Origin: Microbacteriaceae bacterium
GTDB lineage: Bacteria > Actinomycetota > Actinomycetes > Actinomycetales > Microbacteriaceae
Length of the DNA: 64,000 nucleotides
Reading direction: 5' to 3'
Assembly (NCBI GenBank): GCA_025464995.1
Contig: JAODMO010000021.1
Coordinates: 1-64,000, forward strand
Shown here: positions 20,323 to 29,713 of the stretch, piece by piece
Layout of the letters: every line of letters begins with the position of its first letter
Numbering within the stretch: the stretch's first letter is position 1
Notes under the pieces: generated by a model
The model's input: the letters and a program-made list of their open reading frames with translations, nothing else
What the model was told of the DNA's origin: nothing
The model's database searches: none
Program-made: the position numbers and the translations under genes

Positions 20323-21144
20323 ATGACAGGCAGAAATGGGGCGCTCGCGGCGGTGGCGGGGCGTGCGCTCGCGGCGGTGACGGGCGCCATCATGCTCGTG
20401 CGGCGGCCGCGGCCCATCCACTCCCGGGGCGTCGTGCTCAGCGGCAGTGTGCGCTGGCTCGCCGGGCCGCGGCGCCGGGCCGCCGGCATCCGGTGGATCG
20501 ACACGCCCCCGTCCGGCGGCACGCAGCGCGTGACGGCGCGGGTCTCCCGCGGCGTCGGCCTGCCCCCGCAACTGCCCGACATCATCGGGCTCGCGCTCAG
20601 GTTCGAGACTCCGGCAGGCCCGGCCGACGTGGAGTTGTCGTCGACGGGCTTCGACGTGCCGGGGCGGTACATGCTGCTGCCGCACCGTTCGGCGTCGAGC
20701 CCCTGGTACAGCACCCTGCTGCCGTACCGCGGTTCGCTCGGACCGGTGCAGCTGGCCGCGCGCACTCGGCGCCCGCTCGACCTGCCGCCCATCGACTCCG
20801 ACCTCGCCGAGCGGCTGACCGGCGAAGACTGGCTGCTCGACCTGTACTGGGCCGACGCGCGGTCGCGCTGGCGCCGCTTCGCGGAGCTGCGCCTCTCCGC
20901 CATCGAGAGGCCCCCCGCCGTCGTCGACGTCTCTCCGGCCACCGAGGTCTCCGGCCAGGCACTGCGTTTCGACGCGGTGCTGCGACCCCTGCCCGGCGCC
21001 GAGTCGTACCGCTGGGCGGCCGACCTCCGACGCCCGGCCTACCGGCGGGCGCAGGAAGGCGGCGGGCAGCGCCCGTCGGCGCGCAGCGCGGCCGAATCGC
21101 TCACTCGAGCGACTCGAAGACGAGCCGCACCGCGCTCTTCGTGA
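20323..21144 (+). CDS. Catalase-like-fold protein of unknown function
   Basis: 273 aa. The segment HSRGVVLSGSVRWL, then TQRVTARVSRGVGLPPQLPDIIGLALRFETPAGPADVELSSTG and RYMLLPHRSASSPWYSTLLPYRG follows the beta-barrel pattern of catalase-superfamily proteins (ARFSRGxGLP...D..GLAVRF), found in many actinobacterial hypothetical proteins. The catalase active-site His-Asn pair and the heme-ligand Tyr region (RLFSYPDTHRHR) are not seen, so catalase activity is not expected. A putative N-terminal hydrophobic stretch (ALAAVTGAIMLV) may peripherally attach it to the membrane. The start is the leaderless ATG; the track ORF extends further without support. Its 3' end overlaps the convergent META copy 3 by 44 bases. 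Confidence 0.65.
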   Translation: MTGRNGALAAVAGRALAAVTGAIMLVRRPRPIHSRGVVLSGSVRWLAGPRRRAAGIRWIDTPPSGGTQRVTARVSRGVGLPPQLPDIIGLALRFETPAGPADVELSSTGFDVPGRYMLLPHRSASSPWYSTLLPYRGSLGPVQLAARTRRPLDLPPIDSDLAERLTGEDWLLDLYWADARSRWRRFAELRLSAIERPPAVVDVSPATEVSGQALRFDAVLRPLPGAESYRWAADLRRPAYRRAQEGGGQRPSARSAAESLTRATRRRAAPRSS

Positions 21145-21547
21145 GCGGCCCGCTCACGCCCGAGAGGGACAGCCGCTCGCCGCTGAGACCGCCCGCGCCG
21201 ACGGCCTCGAGCGCCGCGAAGTAGCGGGACTCGAGCACACCGAGCTCCGCGGGGTCGCAGCCGCGTATGGTCGACGCCATCTCCGAGAAGTCGACGGCGC
21301 GTATATCCTCGGTCAAGGTTCCGCGGTAGGTGTTGCACGGCCCCTCGCCGGAGAAGGAGTCGCCCTCGATGGTGAGCGTGATGGAGCTGCCCTCGAGATC
21401 GAGCCTCCCGCCGCCATCCGTGCCGTCGATGAGTCGCCATTGCCCCTCGATTCCGTGCGTTCCGCGGGGCGCGGTCATGTGAGCCGGCGACATCGGCAGG
21501 CATCCGGTGAGGGCGAGCACACCGGCGACGGCGAGTACCGCACGCAT
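21101..21547 (-). CDS. META/HslJ-like domain lipoprotein (copy 3)
   Basis: 148 aa starting MRAVLAVAGVLALTGCLPMSP, with lipobox LTGC and a GGGAGGGAGCGCGAGGG ribosome region upstream. The domain reads GIEGQWRLIDGTDGGGRLDLEGSSITLTIEGDSFSGEGPCNTYRGTL, then MASTIRGCDPAELGVLESRYFAALEAV, closely parallel to copy 1 (PCNRYSG / SC...ALETRYLAALSAV), which suggests local duplication. An alternative start 13 codons upstream is possible but lacks a comparable ribosome site. The 3' end overlaps the catalase-like gene. Confidence 0.85.
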   Translation of the reverse strand: MRAVLAVAGVLALTGCLPMSPAHMTAPRGTHGIEGQWRLIDGTDGGGRLDLEGSSITLTIEGDSFSGEGPCNTYRGTLTEDIRAVDFSEMASTIRGCDPAELGVLESRYFAALEAVGAGGLSGERLSLSGVSGPLTKSAVRLVFESLE

Positions 21548-21634
21548 CCCTCGCGCTCCCTCCCGCGTCCGCTTCACGCCCAACACGGTACGCGGGCCGA
21601 CCCGTGCTGCGCCAGCCCCGAACCGTGTCGTGGG

Positions 21635-23287
21635 CTATTCGGCGTCGCGTCTGGCGCCGTCGACCCTCTCCGTGTCGCGCACCGTGCGAAGCTCGGCCGT
21701 CGTCACGTCGGTCGGCCGCTGCCCCGGCTCCCACATGTGGTTCACCGCTGCCGTGACCGACGTGTCTGCAGCCGCGGCGGACGCGAGCGCGCGCTCGAGT
21801 CGGCTCTGGCGATGCCGCAGCCACAGGCCGAGCACGATGATGAGCACGAGCGCGAGGTAACAGATCGCGGCGAAGGGGCGGGTGAACAGCGCCGTCAGGT
21901 CGCCCTGGCTGAGCTGCAGCGCTCGCCGCAGCTGGGCCTCCGCCATCGGGCCGAGGATGAGGCCGATGACGAGCGGTGCGATGGGATAGCCGTACTTGCG
22001 TAGGAAGTATCCGACGATGCCGATCACGAGCAGGATCACGATGTCGACGATCGAGAAGTTCACCGCGTAGGCGCCGAGAGCGGCGAAGGTGAGGATGCCC
22101 GCGTACAGGTACGGTCGTGGGATCTGCAGCAGCTTCACCCAGATGCCGACGAGGGGCAGGTTGAGCACGAGCAGCATGACGTTGCCGATGTAGAGGCTCG
22201 CGATGAGCGCCCACACGAGCGCCGGCTGGTTGGCGAACAACTGCGGGCCCGGCTGGATGCCGTATGACTGGAACGCCGTCAGGATGATGGCCGCCGTCGC
22301 CGTCGTCGGCAGGCCGAGCGTCAGCAGCGGCACGAGCACGCCCGCGGCCGCGGCGTTGTTCGCCGCCTCCGGGCCCGCGACGCCCTCGATCGCGCCGCGC
22401 CCGAACTCGTTCTTGTGCCTGCTGAGCTTCTTCTCGCTCGCGTACGACAGGAAGGTCGCGACATCCGCCCCGCCCGCCGGGATGGTGCCGATCGGGAAGC
22501 CGATCGCGGTGCCGCGGAGCCACGGCTTCCACGAGCGACGCCAGTCGTCCCTCGTCATCCAGCTGCGCCATCCGCGGGTCACCGGAACGAGCGCGACCGG
22601 GCCATGGCGCAGCCGGCTGGCGACGTAGAGCGTCTCTCCCACGGCGAAGAGGCCGACGGCCACGAGCACGACGTCGATGCCGTCGGCGAGGGGCAGCAGG
22701 CCGAACGTGTAGCGCTGCTGGCCGGAGAGGATCTCGGTGCCGACGAGGCCGAGGAAGAGCCCGACGCCGAGAGAGGTGAGTCCGCGCCAGACGGAGGAGC
22801 CGAGGAGCGCGCCCACGGTGATGAAGGCGATGACCATGAGGGCGACGTAGTCGGCGGGTGCCAGGTTGACGGCCCATTTCGCGATGATCGGCGCGAGCAG
22901 GGTGAGTCCGAGCGTCGCGATGGTGCCGGCGATGAACGAGCCGATCGCCGCCGTTGCGAGCGCCGCCGCGCCGCGCCCCATCTTGGCCATCTTGTTGCCC
23001 TCGAGCGCCGTGACGATCGACGCCGACTCCCCGGGGGTGTTGAGCAGGATGCTCGTGGTCGACCCTCCGTACATGCCGCCGTAGTAGATGCCCGCGAAGG
23101 TGATCAGGGCGGCGGTGGGGTCGAGTGCGTAGGTGAGCGGCAGCAGCAGCGCCACCGTCATCGCCGGGCCGATGCCCGGCAGCACGCCGACGGCGGTGCC
23201 GATGAGCACCCCGAGGAAGCCGTAGATGAGGTACTCGGGCTGGAGGGCTGTCGCGAAGCCCTCCAGCAGGCTCATGATGTTGTCCAC
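21635..23287 (-). CDS. tctA: Tripartite tricarboxylate transporter, large permease TctA
   Basis: 550 aa with about 11-12 membrane segments. Family hallmarks: [159 protein letters not shown] polar tail ([15 protein letters not shown]...) extends past the last helix. It starts 1 base after the tctB stop, so tctC-tctB-tctA form one operon. Substrate is likely citrate or another di/tricarboxylate; sequence alone cannot decide. Confidence 0.95.
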   Translation of the reverse strand: MDNIMSLLEGFATALQPEYLIYGFLGVLIGTAVGVLPGIGPAMTVALLLPLTYALDPTAALITFAGIYYGGMYGGSTTSILLNTPGESASIVTALEGNKMAKMGRGAAALATAAIGSFIAGTIATLGLTLLAPIIAKWAVNLAPADYVALMVIAFITVGALLGSSVWRGLTSLGVGLFLGLVGTEILSGQQRYTFGLLPLADGIDVVLVAVGLFAVGETLYVASRLRHGPVALVPVTRGWRSWMTRDDWRRSWKPWLRGTAIGFPIGTIPAGGADVATFLSYASEKKLSRHKNEFGRGAIEGVAGPEAANNAAAAGVLVPLLTLGLPTTATAAIILTAFQSYGIQPGPQLFANQPALVWALIASLYIGNVMLLVLNLPLVGIWVKLLQIPRPYLYAGILTFAALGAYAVNFSIVDIVILLVIGIVGYFLRKYGYPIAPLVIGLILGPMAEAQLRRALQLSQGDLTALFTRPFAAICYLALVLIIVLGLWLRHRQSRLERALASAAAADTSVTAAVNHMWEPGQRPTDVTTAELRTVRDTERVDGARRDAE

Positions 23288-23288
23288 G

Positions 23289-23831
23289 TCAGCCTCTCAG
23301 GGTGCGCAGGATGGGGTCGAGCCAGGCGAGGGCCGGACCGGAGGGAAGGGAGAGTCCGAGCAGGCCGCCGAAGAGCACGTAGACGACGAGGCCCATGGCG
23401 AGCCCGACGAGAAGGGCCACCCACCAGCGCTTGGCGCCGAGCGACCACGCGACGCCGCCGAACAGCACGGCGGCCGCGAACGGCCAGCCGATGATCTCGA
23501 TGAGGGCGATGTGGGCGATGCCGAATCCGACGATCTTCGCGAGCGTGATCCAGTCGGTCTGCGAGTGCGAGTCGATGTCCTCGCCCTCATCCTGCTCGGC
23601 GAGGCGGCCGCGCACGATGCCGACGATCACCATGACCGCCGAGACGACGAGGATGGTGCCGACCAGGAACGGGAAGACGCGCGGGCCGACCTGCGTGCCC
23701 GTGGCGGGCAGCCGGATGGCGAAGGCGCCGACGAAGACGAACACGCCCAGCGCGAGGGCGAGCCCCGCGAAGATGTATTCGCCGACCTTCGAACGGGATG
23801 CGTCGACCGGCGCGATACCGGGGGTGGACAT
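23289..23831 (-). CDS. tctB: Tripartite tricarboxylate transporter, small permease TctB
   Basis: 180 aa from [12 protein letters not shown], with four membrane helices ([94 protein letters not shown]). The motif [15 protein letters not shown] after helix 1 is the usual TctB signature (GPxxFP). It lies 2 bases after tctC and 1 base before tctA. The track's longer N-terminus is read-through of tctC in another frame. Confidence 0.92.
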   Translation of the reverse strand: MSTPGIAPVDASRSKVGEYIFAGLALALGVFVFVGAFAIRLPATGTQVGPRVFPFLVGTILVVSAVMVIVGIVRGRLAEQDEGEDIDSHSQTDWITLAKIVGFGIAHIALIEIIGWPFAAAVLFGGVAWSLGAKRWWVALLVGLAMGLVVYVLFGGLLGLSLPSGPALAWLDPILRTLRG

Positions 23832-23833
23832 GC

Positions 23834-24844
23834 TCAGCCGACCAACCCGATGTTGGTCAGCGTCGTGGTGACCTCGGCGATGTTGCTGTCGAGGTAGTCG
23901 GCGAAGTCGTCTCCCGTGAGGAAGGCGTCGGCCCAGCCGCGCGTCTCGAGTTCGTCGGTCCACGCGGCGCTGTCGTGCAGCTCGGTGACCACGTCGATGA
24001 GGGCTTGCTTGTCGGCCTTGGAGATGTCGGCCGGGGCGAGCAGCCCGCGCCAGTTGGTCAGCACGACGTCATAGCCCTCCTCGGTGATCGTCGGCACGTC
24101 GGGCAGGTTCTCGGCCGGTTCGGCGGACGACACGGCGAGGGCCTTCATGGTGCCGGCGTCGATGTGCTCGATGAACTCGCCGATGCCCGAGATGCCCGCC
24201 GAGGCGTTGTTGCCGAGGATGAGGGCGACGGCCTCACCGCCGCCCGAGTTCGGGATGTAGTTGAGGCTCTCCGCGATCTCGGAACCGGACAGCCCGGCCT
24301 CCTCGAGCATGAGGCCCGCGAGGATGTGATCGGCGCCGCCCGCCGATCCGCCGGTGACGCTCACGTCCTGTCCGTTGTCGACGATGTCTTCGACGAGGTC
24401 TTCCAGGGTGTCGTACGTCGAGTCGGCGGGAACGACGACGACGAGCGGTTCCTCGGTGAGGCGTGCGATCGGCGTCGTGTCCTCCATCCGGTTCTCCGCG
24501 GCGTTCGTCTCGACGGCCCCGACCATCACGAGCCCGGTCACCATCACGGTGTGCGGGTCCTTCTCGTTGGCGAGCGAGGCGAGCCCCACGGTTCCGCCGG
24601 CGCCGCCGATGTTGGTGACGGGCGCGCTGTCGACGATGCCCTCGCCGGTGAGCGCCTGGGCGACCGAGCGCCCCGTCTGATCCCAGCCGCCGCCGGGTTC
24701 CGCAGGGACGATGATCTGCAGGTCGGTGACCGCGGCGCTGTCGGACGCGTCCGACCCTCCGCCGCCTTCGGTCGCGGGGCTGCTGCAGGACGCCAGGGTG
24801 ACGGCGGTGGCCGCGGCTGCAATGACAAGTGCGAGTCGTCGCAT
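23834..24844 (-). CDS. tctC: Tripartite tricarboxylate transporter solute-binding lipoprotein TctC
   Basis: 336 aa. Lipoprotein signal MRRLALVIAAAATAVTLASCSSP, then a Gly/Ser/Asp linker and a Bug/TctC fold: LQIIVPAEPGGGWDQTGRSVAQAL, VTNIGGAGGTVGLASLANEKDPHTVMVTG, VSVTGGSAGGADHILAGLML, LNYIPNSGGGEAVALILGNNASAGISGIGEF, LPDVPTITEEGYDVVLTNWRGLLAP. The start has an AGGAGA ribosome site. First gene of the operon, divergent from the sensor kinase with 180 bases between. That gap probably holds both promoters and the regulator's binding site. Confidence 0.94.
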   Translation of the reverse strand: MRRLALVIAAAATAVTLASCSSPATEGGGGSDASDSAAVTDLQIIVPAEPGGGWDQTGRSVAQALTGEGIVDSAPVTNIGGAGGTVGLASLANEKDPHTVMVTGLVMVGAVETNAAENRMEDTTPIARLTEEPLVVVVPADSTYDTLEDLVEDIVDNGQDVSVTGGSAGGADHILAGLMLEEAGLSGSEIAESLNYIPNSGGGEAVALILGNNASAGISGIGEFIEHIDAGTMKALAVSSAEPAENLPDVPTITEEGYDVVLTNWRGLLAPADISKADKQALIDVVTELHDSAAWTDELETRGWADAFLTGDDFADYLDSNIAEVTTTLTNIGLVG

Positions 24845-25024
24845 GGATCTTCTCCTCGTTGAGTGTCCGCCTCGTTGCGAACGCGATGATGCTGTTGAGC
24901 ACGGTAGCCACAGCACGCGTCCCGCCCGGTGTTTCGTAACTATTGGCCACAGATCGAGCCCGTGGATACGGGACTCGGCTGGCTGCCCGCCGCCGAGGGG
25001 CGCGACAATGGGGGAGTGAGAGCA

Positions 25025-26662
25025 ATGTCGCTTCGGTTCCAGCTCCTGCTGCTGCAGGCGCTCATCGTGTGCGCCGTGGTGCTCGCCACGGGCATCGTGG
25101 CCGCGAGTCTCTCCGAGCGGCAGGTGCGCGACGCCTTTCTCGACCGGATGATCGGCGTCGCGCAATCGGTCGCGACCCTTCCTGCCATCCGCGACGCCTT
25201 CGACGACGACGACCCTTCCGCCGTCATCCAGCCCGTCGCCGAGGTCATCCGCGAGGCCTCAGACGTGACGTACGTCGTGGTGACGGATGCCGTGGGCATC
25301 CGTTACTCGCACCCCGATGCGGCGCGCATCGGCGAGCGGGTGTCGACCGACCCCTCGGTGCCGCTCTCCGGAGAGATGTTCGTCGGGACGCAGACCGGCA
25401 CCCTCGGCGAGTCGTGGCGAGCGAAGGTGCCGGTGCGGTCGGCGCAGGGGGACGTGATCGGCACGGTGTCCGTCGGCATCCTCGAGTCGGCGGTGCGCGA
25501 CGACTTCCTCGGCGGCCTCGGCGGTCTCGTCGCGGCGCTCATCGCGTCGGCCGTTGTCGGCATCTTCGGCGCCGCATGGGTCACCGCCATCATCCGTCGT
25601 CGCATCTACCGCCTGGAGCCGAAGGAGATCGCGTCGCTCGTCGGCTCGCGCGAGACCATGCTGCATGGCATGAGCGAGGGTGTCATCAGCGTGGACGAGA
25701 GCGGCACGATCGCGCTCGTCAACGACGCGGCGCTCGAACTGCTCGATCTCGAGGACGACCGGCTGACCGGACGTCCGGCCGCCGACGTGCTCGACCCCTC
25801 CCTCGTGCGGGTGCTCGAGCGGGGAGAGGCCGGCGGCCAGCTCGTGCTCGCGGGCGAGCGCGTCCTCGTCGCCCGAAGCACCGGCACCGAGCTCGAGGGG
25901 CGCACGGTCGGAGCGACGCTGCTCGTGCGCGACCACACCGAGCTGCACCAGCTGCTGCGGGAGATGGACGGCGCGCAGTCTCTCACCAACGGCCTGCGCG
26001 CCCAGGCTCACGAGTTCGCCAACAAGCTGCACGTGATCTCGGGGTTGCTCGAGTTGGGGCTCGTCGACGATGCACGCGAATTCGTCGAGCGCACGAGTGC
26101 GGGCGGCGCCTTGCGGGTGCCGGGCGAGGACACGATCCGGGAGCTGCCGGAGCTCGGCGCGCTCCTGCTCGTCAAGACCAGCCACGGGCGCGAGCTCGGG
26201 ATGTCCATCGCCATCACGCCGTCGCCACCGTTGCCCGCCTCCTTGCGCGCGGATGCCGCGGCGACCCTGCGCGGTGACCTCGTGACGGTCGTGGGCAACC
26301 TCGTCGACAATGCCCTCGAGGCGTGTTCGGCGGGCAACCGCATAGACCTTGGCTTCGTCATCGACGACGATCGAGTGCGTGTGACCGTGGCGGACGACGG
26401 CAACGGAATACCCCCCGACCAGTTGGAGCGCGTCTTCCAGGCCGGGGTGTCGTCGAAGGTGCTGGCGGATGACGGCTCGGGAGTGAACTACCGGCGCAGG
26501 GGCATTGGGCTCACGCTCGTGCGGAGGACCGTGTTGCGCGCCGGCGGCACGGTGACCGCCGGGCGGTCGGTGCTCGGCGGTGCCCTGTTCACGGTCGAGC
26601 TGCCACTCGGCGACCTCGCGGCCGTGCAGCCCTTGCCGGTGTTCCCTGGAGCGCGAGCGTGA
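25025..26662 (+). CDS. CitA/DcuS-type sensor histidine kinase
   Basis: 545 aa from MSLRFQLLLLQAL (GGGGGAG ribosome site). Topology: TM1 (LLLLQALIVCAVVLATGIVAA), extracytoplasmic PAS-like sensor (about 35-180: ATLPAIRDAF, DVTYVVVTDAVGIRYSHPDAARIGERV), TM2 (LGGLVAALIASAVVGIFGAAWVTAI), cytoplasmic PAS (MLHGMSEGVISVDESGTIALVNDAAL), then SpoOB-type H-box with phospho-acceptor His in LRAQAHEFANKLHVISGLLELG, and an ATPase domain (VVGNLVDNALEA; DDGNGIPPDQLERVFQAG; GIGLTLVRRTV). The sensor domain type (DcuS/CitA) binds di- and tricarboxylates, fitting the divergent tctCBA operon. The response-regulator gene overlaps its stop (GTGA). Confidence 0.94.
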   Translation: MSLRFQLLLLQALIVCAVVLATGIVAASLSERQVRDAFLDRMIGVAQSVATLPAIRDAFDDDDPSAVIQPVAEVIREASDVTYVVVTDAVGIRYSHPDAARIGERVSTDPSVPLSGEMFVGTQTGTLGESWRAKVPVRSAQGDVIGTVSVGILESAVRDDFLGGLGGLVAALIASAVVGIFGAAWVTAIIRRRIYRLEPKEIASLVGSRETMLHGMSEGVISVDESGTIALVNDAALELLDLEDDRLTGRPAADVLDPSLVRVLERGEAGGQLVLAGERVLVARSTGTELEGRTVGATLLVRDHTELHQLLREMDGAQSLTNGLRAQAHEFANKLHVISGLLELGLVDDAREFVERTSAGGALRVPGEDTIRELPELGALLLVKTSHGRELGMSIAITPSPPLPASLRADAAATLRGDLVTVVGNLVDNALEACSAGNRIDLGFVIDDDRVRVTVADDGNGIPPDQLERVFQAGVSSKVLADDGSGVNYRRRGIGLTLVRRTVLRAGGTVTAGRSVLGGALFTVELPLGDLAAVQPLPVFPGARA

Positions 26663-27351
26663 CGGTCTCGGCTGCTCTCCGCACGATCATCGTCGACGAC
26701 GACATCGAGGTGGCGTCGCTGCACGCCCGCTTCGTGGCGGCGCATCCCGCGTTCTCGGTGGCCGCCACGGCGCACAACGGGCCCGCCGCGCTGCGCCTCA
26801 TCGCCGAGCACCGCCCCGACCTCGTGCTGCTCGACTTCGACCTCCCCGGCCTCTCGGGCCTCGAGGTGTTGCGCGACGTGCGCGCGCTCGGCGGCGTGCA
26901 ACCGGAGGTGATAGCGGTGACCGCGGCGCGCGACGTCGACAGCGTGCGCCAGGCGCGGAGTGCCGGCATCCAGCACTACCTCGTGAAGCCGTTCACCGCC
27001 GCCAACCTCAACGCGCGCCTCGACGACGTCGCCCGCGACCGGCTCGCGCTGGTGCAGTCGGGAACGCGCGACGAACTGGCACAGCGTGACATCGACGCAC
27101 TCATGCGCATAGGCTCCCGCCCACGCGCCCCGCTGCCGAAGGGGTTGAGCGGGGAGACCCTGGCCACGGTCGAGTCCGCGCTCGGCACCGCGCCGAACAG
27201 CTCGGCCGCGGAGATCGCCGAGCTCTCCGGACTGTCGCGGGTGAGCGCCCGGCGCTACCTGGAGTACCTCGTCACGGTGAACCGCGCGCTCAAGTCGCTC
27301 GACTACGCCACGGCGGGGCGCCCGTCGACGAGGTTCAGCGTGGCGGGCTGA
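26659..27351 (+). CDS. CitB/DcuR-type response regulator
   Basis: 230 aa with GTG start overlapping the kinase stop by 4 bases. Receiver domain at residues 1-125: LRTIIVDDDIEVAS (acidic pair), LVLLDFDLPGLSGLEVL with phospho-acceptor Asp, VTAARD, YLVKPF with the conserved Lys. The C-terminal part has a winged-helix/HTH: AAEIAELSGLSRVSARRYLEYLVTVNRA. This is the CitB/DpiA layout. Expected to activate tctCBA when the kinase senses its ligand; this is inferred from position. The 3' end overlaps a convergent lipoprotein gene by 17 bases. Confidence 0.93.
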   Translation: MTVSAALRTIIVDDDIEVASLHARFVAAHPAFSVAATAHNGPAALRLIAEHRPDLVLLDFDLPGLSGLEVLRDVRALGGVQPEVIAVTAARDVDSVRQARSAGIQHYLVKPFTAANLNARLDDVARDRLALVQSGTRDELAQRDIDALMRIGSRPRAPLPKGLSGETLATVESALGTAPNSSAAEIAELSGLSRVSARRYLEYLVTVNRALKSLDYATAGRPSTRFSVAG

Positions 27352-27751
27352 GCGACTTCCGGGTGGCGCCGTCGCCCGCGACCAGGACGAACGAGCCCGC
27401 GGCTCCTTCCCGCTCGATGAGCAGCGAGTCGCCGACGACTCGAGCCTCGAAGGCTTGACCCGGCGCGTCGGACACCCCTGTCTCCTGATCGCCCGAGGCG
27501 TCGAAGCCGCGGCATCCGGCGCTGCCGTGCAGGGTGCCGTTGGACGCGAAGTCGAGTTCGCCCTGGCCCTGCAACGGGAGGTCGCGGCCAGCGGTGGCGA
27601 CCTGGTCGAGCGTCCACGTCGACCCGACGAGGTCGGACGGCTTCGTGTCGCGGAGCGGCCGCCCCGGACGAGCGGCGCAGCCGCACAGCCGCATGACCCG
27701 GAACGCGATCGACAGGGCGAGTGCTCTCACGAATGGACCTCCTATCGGCAA
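27335..27751 (-). CDS. Small META-like lipoprotein (copy 4, distant)
   Basis: 138 aa from ATG, or about 131 from an internal GTG (VRALALSIAF). A hydrophobic signal ends in MRLCGCAARPG, an acceptable lipobox with Cys. The mature part resembles a short META-type domain: LVGSTWTLDQVATAGRDLPLQGQGELDFASNGTLHGSAGCRGFDASGDQET, like copy 2 (GTAGCRTFEA). It lacks the second conserved cysteine segment and is shorter than copies 1-3. Function unknown. Overlaps the end of the response-regulator gene convergently. Confidence 0.65.
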   Translation of the reverse strand: MPIGGPFVRALALSIAFRVMRLCGCAARPGRPLRDTKPSDLVGSTWTLDQVATAGRDLPLQGQGELDFASNGTLHGSAGCRGFDASGDQETGVSDAPGQAFEARVVGDSLLIEREGAAGSFVLVAGDGATRKSLSPPR

Positions 27752-27872
27752 AGACGTTCGACGCGACAGGAACGTTGGTCACTCCGCATCTGCGGTCGCG
27801 CCTCTCGGGCTGCGGTTAAGATGGAACGTCACTCGCGCGAGCCTCCGCCGGCTCCCCATCCCATGGAGTTCC

Positions 27873-28172
27873 ATGTCTGAATTAACGACCGACGTCGTCT
27901 CGCATCTCGCGCATCTCGCGCGCATCGCGTTGACGCCCGAAGAGATCGAGACGCTTTCGGGCGAGCTCGGCGTCATCCTCGACAACGTCGCGAAGGTGAG
28001 CGAGGTCGCGACCCCCGACGTGCCCATGACGAGCCACCCCATTCCCCTTGTGAACGTGTTCCGCCCCGACATCGCCGGCGAGACCCTCACGGCCGAGCAG
28101 GCGCTCGCCGGGGCCCCCGAGCACGACGGTGCGCGCTTCAAGGTCTCCGCGATCCTGGGCGAGGAGCAGTGA
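27873..28172 (+). CDS. gatC: Asp-tRNA(Asn)/Glu-tRNA(Gln) amidotransferase subunit C
   Basis: 99 aa, normal size. Sequence [56 protein letters not shown] matches the helical N-terminus and the linker that wraps GatA; the end reads [17 protein letters not shown] as in other GatC. GGAG lies 5 bases before the ATG. First gene of gatC-gatA-gatB, whose product amidates misacylated Glu-tRNA(Gln). Confidence 0.96.
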   Translation: MSELTTDVVSHLAHLARIALTPEEIETLSGELGVILDNVAKVSEVATPDVPMTSHPIPLVNVFRPDIAGETLTAEQALAGAPEHDGARFKVSAILGEEQ

Positions 28173-28174
28173 CC

Positions 28175-29713
28175 ATGACCCTCTTCACCCTCAGCGCCAG
28201 CGCGCTCGCCGGCAAGCTCGCGTCGGGCGAGGTCTCCTCCGTCGAGGCCACGCAGTCGCACCTCGACCGCATCGCGGCCGTCGACGGCGACGTGCACGCC
28301 TTCCTCCACATCTCCGACGCGGCCCTCGAGACGGCCGCCGCGGTCGACGCCAAGCGCGCCGCGGGCGAGAAACTCGGGCCCCTCGCCGGCGTGCCCGTAG
28401 CCATCAAGGACGTCTTGTGCACGATCGACATGCCGTCGACCGCGGGCAGCCGCATCCTCGAGGGCTGGGTGCCGCCGTACGACGCCACCGTCGTCGCTCG
28501 ACTCCGGGCGGCCAACCTCATCCCGCTCGGCAAGACGAACATGGACGAGTTCGCGATGGGGTCGAGCACCGAGCACTCCGCCTTCGGGCCCACCCACAAC
28601 CCGTGGGATCTCGAGCGCATCCCCGGAGGCTCGGGCGGCGGATCGGCCGCCGCGGTCGCCGCCTTCGAGGCGCCGCTCGCCCTCGGCTCCGACACCGGTG
28701 GCTCCATCCGCCAGCCCGCCGCCGTGACCGGCTCGGTCGGCGTCAAGCCCACGTACGGCGGGGTCTCCCGCTACGGCGCGATCGCGCTGGCCAGCTCGCT
28801 CGACCAGGTCGGCCCGGTCTCGCGCACAGTGCTCGACGCGGCTCTGCTCCACGACGTGATCGGCGGTCATGACCCGCGCGACTCCACCTCCCTCCGCGAC
28901 GAATGGCCGAGCTTCAGCGCCGCGGCTCTCGCGGGCCAGAAAGCCGAGAGCCTCACGGGACTCCGTGTCGGCGTCGTCAGGCAACTCGATGCTCCCGGCT
29001 TCCAGCACGGCGTGACGCAGCGCTTCCACGAGAGTCTCGAGACCCTCGCGGCGGCGGGCGCCGAGATCATCGAGGTCGATGCACCCAACTTCGAGTACGC
29101 GGTCGCCGCCTACTACCTGATCTTGCCCGCCGAGGCGTCGAGCAACCTCGCGAAGTTCGACTCCGTGCGTTTCGGGCTGCGGGTGAACCCTGTGGGGGGA
29201 GGGACGGTCGAAGACGTCATGGCCGCCACGCGCGAACAGGGCTTCGGACCCGAGGTCAAGCGCCGCATCATCCTCGGCACCTACGCGCTCAGCGCCGGCT
29301 ACTACGACGCCTACTACGGCAGCGCGCAGAAGGTGCGCACGCTCATCCAGAGCGACTTCGCCGCGGCCTTCGACAAGGTCGACGTGCTCGTCAGCCCCGC
29401 GGCGCCGACGACCGCGTTCAAGATCGGCGAGAAGATCGACGACCCGCTCGCGATGTACCTCAACGACGTCACGACGATCCCGGCGAACCTCGCCGGGATC
29501 CCCGGCATGAGCCTGCCCATCGGCCTCGCGCCCGAAGACGGGCTTCCCGTCGGCATCCAGATCATGGCTCCCGCCCGCGCCGATGCGCGCCTTTACGGGG
29601 TGGGCGCCACGCTCGAGCGACTGCTCGAGGAGAAGTGGGGCCACACCCTCATCAGCCGTGCCCCCGACCTGACCCAGACCGAGATGCGCGCCGCAACAGA
29701 AGGAGCCATCTGA
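28175..29713 (+). CDS. gatA: Asp-tRNA(Asn)/Glu-tRNA(Gln) amidotransferase subunit A
   Basis: 512 aa. Amidase-signature enzyme that releases ammonia from glutamine. Catalytic Lys in [11 protein letters not shown]; cis-Ser and nucleophile Ser in [38 protein letters not shown]. The start is placed at ATG 28175, because GAGGAG is 8 bases upstream, rather than at the overlapping GTG 28169, which would have only 2 bases; the track uses the latter. It ends in TGATG, overlapping the gatB start by one base. Confidence 0.96.
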   Translation: MTLFTLSASALAGKLASGEVSSVEATQSHLDRIAAVDGDVHAFLHISDAALETAAAVDAKRAAGEKLGPLAGVPVAIKDVLCTIDMPSTAGSRILEGWVPPYDATVVARLRAANLIPLGKTNMDEFAMGSSTEHSAFGPTHNPWDLERIPGGSGGGSAAAVAAFEAPLALGSDTGGSIRQPAAVTGSVGVKPTYGGVSRYGAIALASSLDQVGPVSRTVLDAALLHDVIGGHDPRDSTSLRDEWPSFSAAALAGQKAESLTGLRVGVVRQLDAPGFQHGVTQRFHESLETLAAAGAEIIEVDAPNFEYAVAAYYLILPAEASSNLAKFDSVRFGLRVNPVGGGTVEDVMAATREQGFGPEVKRRIILGTYALSAGYYDAYYGSAQKVRTLIQSDFAAAFDKVDVLVSPAAPTTAFKIGEKIDDPLAMYLNDVTTIPANLAGIPGMSLPIGLAPEDGLPVGIQIMAPARADARLYGVGATLERLLEEKWGHTLISRAPDLTQTEMRAATEGAI

